From contig CAVQVR010000006.1 of the NCBI GenBank assembly GCA_963717195.1, positions 586,415 to 650,414 on the forward strand: 64,000 nt of DNA, given 5' to 3'. The notes under the pieces were generated by a model, which worked only from the letters and a program-made list of their open reading frames with translations, was not told the DNA's origin and did not search any database. The stretch comes from JACDAE01 sp963717195. GTDB taxonomy: Bacteria > Chloroflexota > Ktedonobacteria > Ktedonobacterales > Ktedonobacteraceae. The position numbers and the translations under genes are program-made. Shown here piece after piece: positions 63,458 to 64,000 of the stretch. Each line of letters opens with the position of its first letter. Position 1 is the first letter of the stretch.

Positions 63458-64000
63458 GCCTCTCAGGGTGGGCTGCGGCCCATCGCCGTTGGGGCTGTTC
63501 ATGGTGTTCGCGATGGCTGCGGCGGGCATTTATGCGGCTTTTGTCTTGCCGGTCGGGCTGTTCCCGCAGGTGTCGTTTCCGCGTGTGCTGATCACGCTCA
63601 AGGCGGGCGATCGGCCGGCGCAGCAGCAGGCGCTGCTGGTGACGCGCCCGGTCGAAGAGGCGGTGCGCCGCGTTCCGGAGTTCTCGAAATTCGCTCGCAG
63701 TCGAGCCGCGGCTCGTCCGACGTCTCGGTCAATTTCGATTGGGGCTCGGACATGGCGACGCGGACGCTGCAAATCGGGGAGGCGATCGCCCAGGTGCTGC
63801 CGTCGCTGCCGCCTGGCACGACCTATCTCACCCGTCGGATCGGAGCCCGACGGTGTTCCCGATTTTCGCCTACAGCCTGACCTCGCCGACAGTGCCGCAG
63901 GTCGCGCTGCGCGACCTCGCTCAATATCGCCTGGTGCCGCTGCTCTCCTCAATCCCGAGGGGGTCGCGCGGGTCAGCGTGCAGGGCGGACAGCAGCAGGA
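63454..64000 (+). pseudogene. N-terminal part of an RND efflux pump (AcrB/CusA-like), multiple frameshifts, cut by window end
   Basis: A GTG start overlaps the adaptor stop (GTGA). In successive frames one can read GIYAAFVLPVGLFPQVSFPR, VLITLKAGDRPAQQQALLVT and VEEAVRRVP, then SSRGSSDVSVNFDWGSDMAT, IGEAIAQVLPSLPPGTTYLT, TVFPIFAYSLTSPTVPQ and VARVSVQGGQQQ. These match the porter region of RND pumps. At least three frame changes are needed, so it cannot be translated as written. Confidence 0.7.

Overview
The window reads as chromosomal DNA of medium GC content from a soil-type, probably multicellular or filament-forming bacterium. My best guess is Chloroflexota, class Ktedonobacteria. This rests on the gene mix: bacterial nitric-oxide synthase with H-NOX proteins, LmbE-type deacetylases carrying PKD and jelly-roll modules, a soluble Ser/Thr kinase with TPRs, GlpP regulators and many long intergenic palindromes. 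It is an inference, not a database result. The last 2 kb (from about 62,035) is abruptly GC-rich and looks proteobacterial. It is most likely a chimeric join or foreign fragment.

Layout. 1-3,905: two secreted proteins built from near-identical PKD plus discoidin-like modules; the second also has a Tat signal and a PIG-L/LmbE deacetylase domain. 4,168-22,947: a large exopolysaccharide/cell-surface locus. It holds a Wzz-like chain-length protein, CpsD-like ATPase, Wzy/ligase-like polymerase, three glycosyltransferases, a methyltransferase, a frameshifted L,D-transpeptidase lipoprotein, and a leftward five-gene operon (aminotransferase, Gfo/Idh dehydrogenase, flavoprotein, ATP-grasp, FemAB-like). 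A polysaccharide deacetylase and the initiating sugar transferase close it. 23,573-30,015: an OmpR-type regulator with Glu in place of the phospho-acceptor Asp, a ParM-like actin with a small partner, an ABC-2 exporter, a CheY-like receiver, and the first H-NOX/winged-helix protein. 30,420-42,144: DoxX, then a complete glycerol locus (dhaM-dhaL-dhaK, glpD, glpF, glpK, two divergent glpP-type regulators). 42,599-45,470: a nucleoside-phosphorylase-domain protein followed by two helical proteins of unknown function. 45,589-51,478: pgi, then an H-NOX/winged-helix gene directly upstream of a nitric-oxide synthase oxygenase, facing a membrane-anchored sulfite-oxidase-type molybdoenzyme. 51,946-55,330: an OpuC-type osmoprotectant ABC transporter with a palindromic operator. 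55,584-61,826: cupredoxin lipoprotein, histidine kinase, thioredoxin-reductase-like flavoprotein, CBS protein, Ser/Thr kinase-TPR protein and HAD phosphatase. 62,042-64,000: remains of a TolC-MFP-RND efflux operon full of frameshifts.

The most interesting unit is the pairing of NO production (NOS oxygenase) with a predicted one-component NO sensor in which an H-NOX domain is fused to a C-terminal winged-helix-like domain. A second copy of this sensor architecture lies 18 kb away, beside a CheY-like receiver. Other notable signals are a 28-bp element placed at identical spacing upstream of two TATACT boxes (deacetylase and exopolysaccharide promoters), a family of MITE-like palindromic elements that share one terminus but carry different palindromic cores, and four otherwise intact genes each broken by a single extra base.

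I found no rRNA, tRNA, CRISPR array, integrase or transposase gene.
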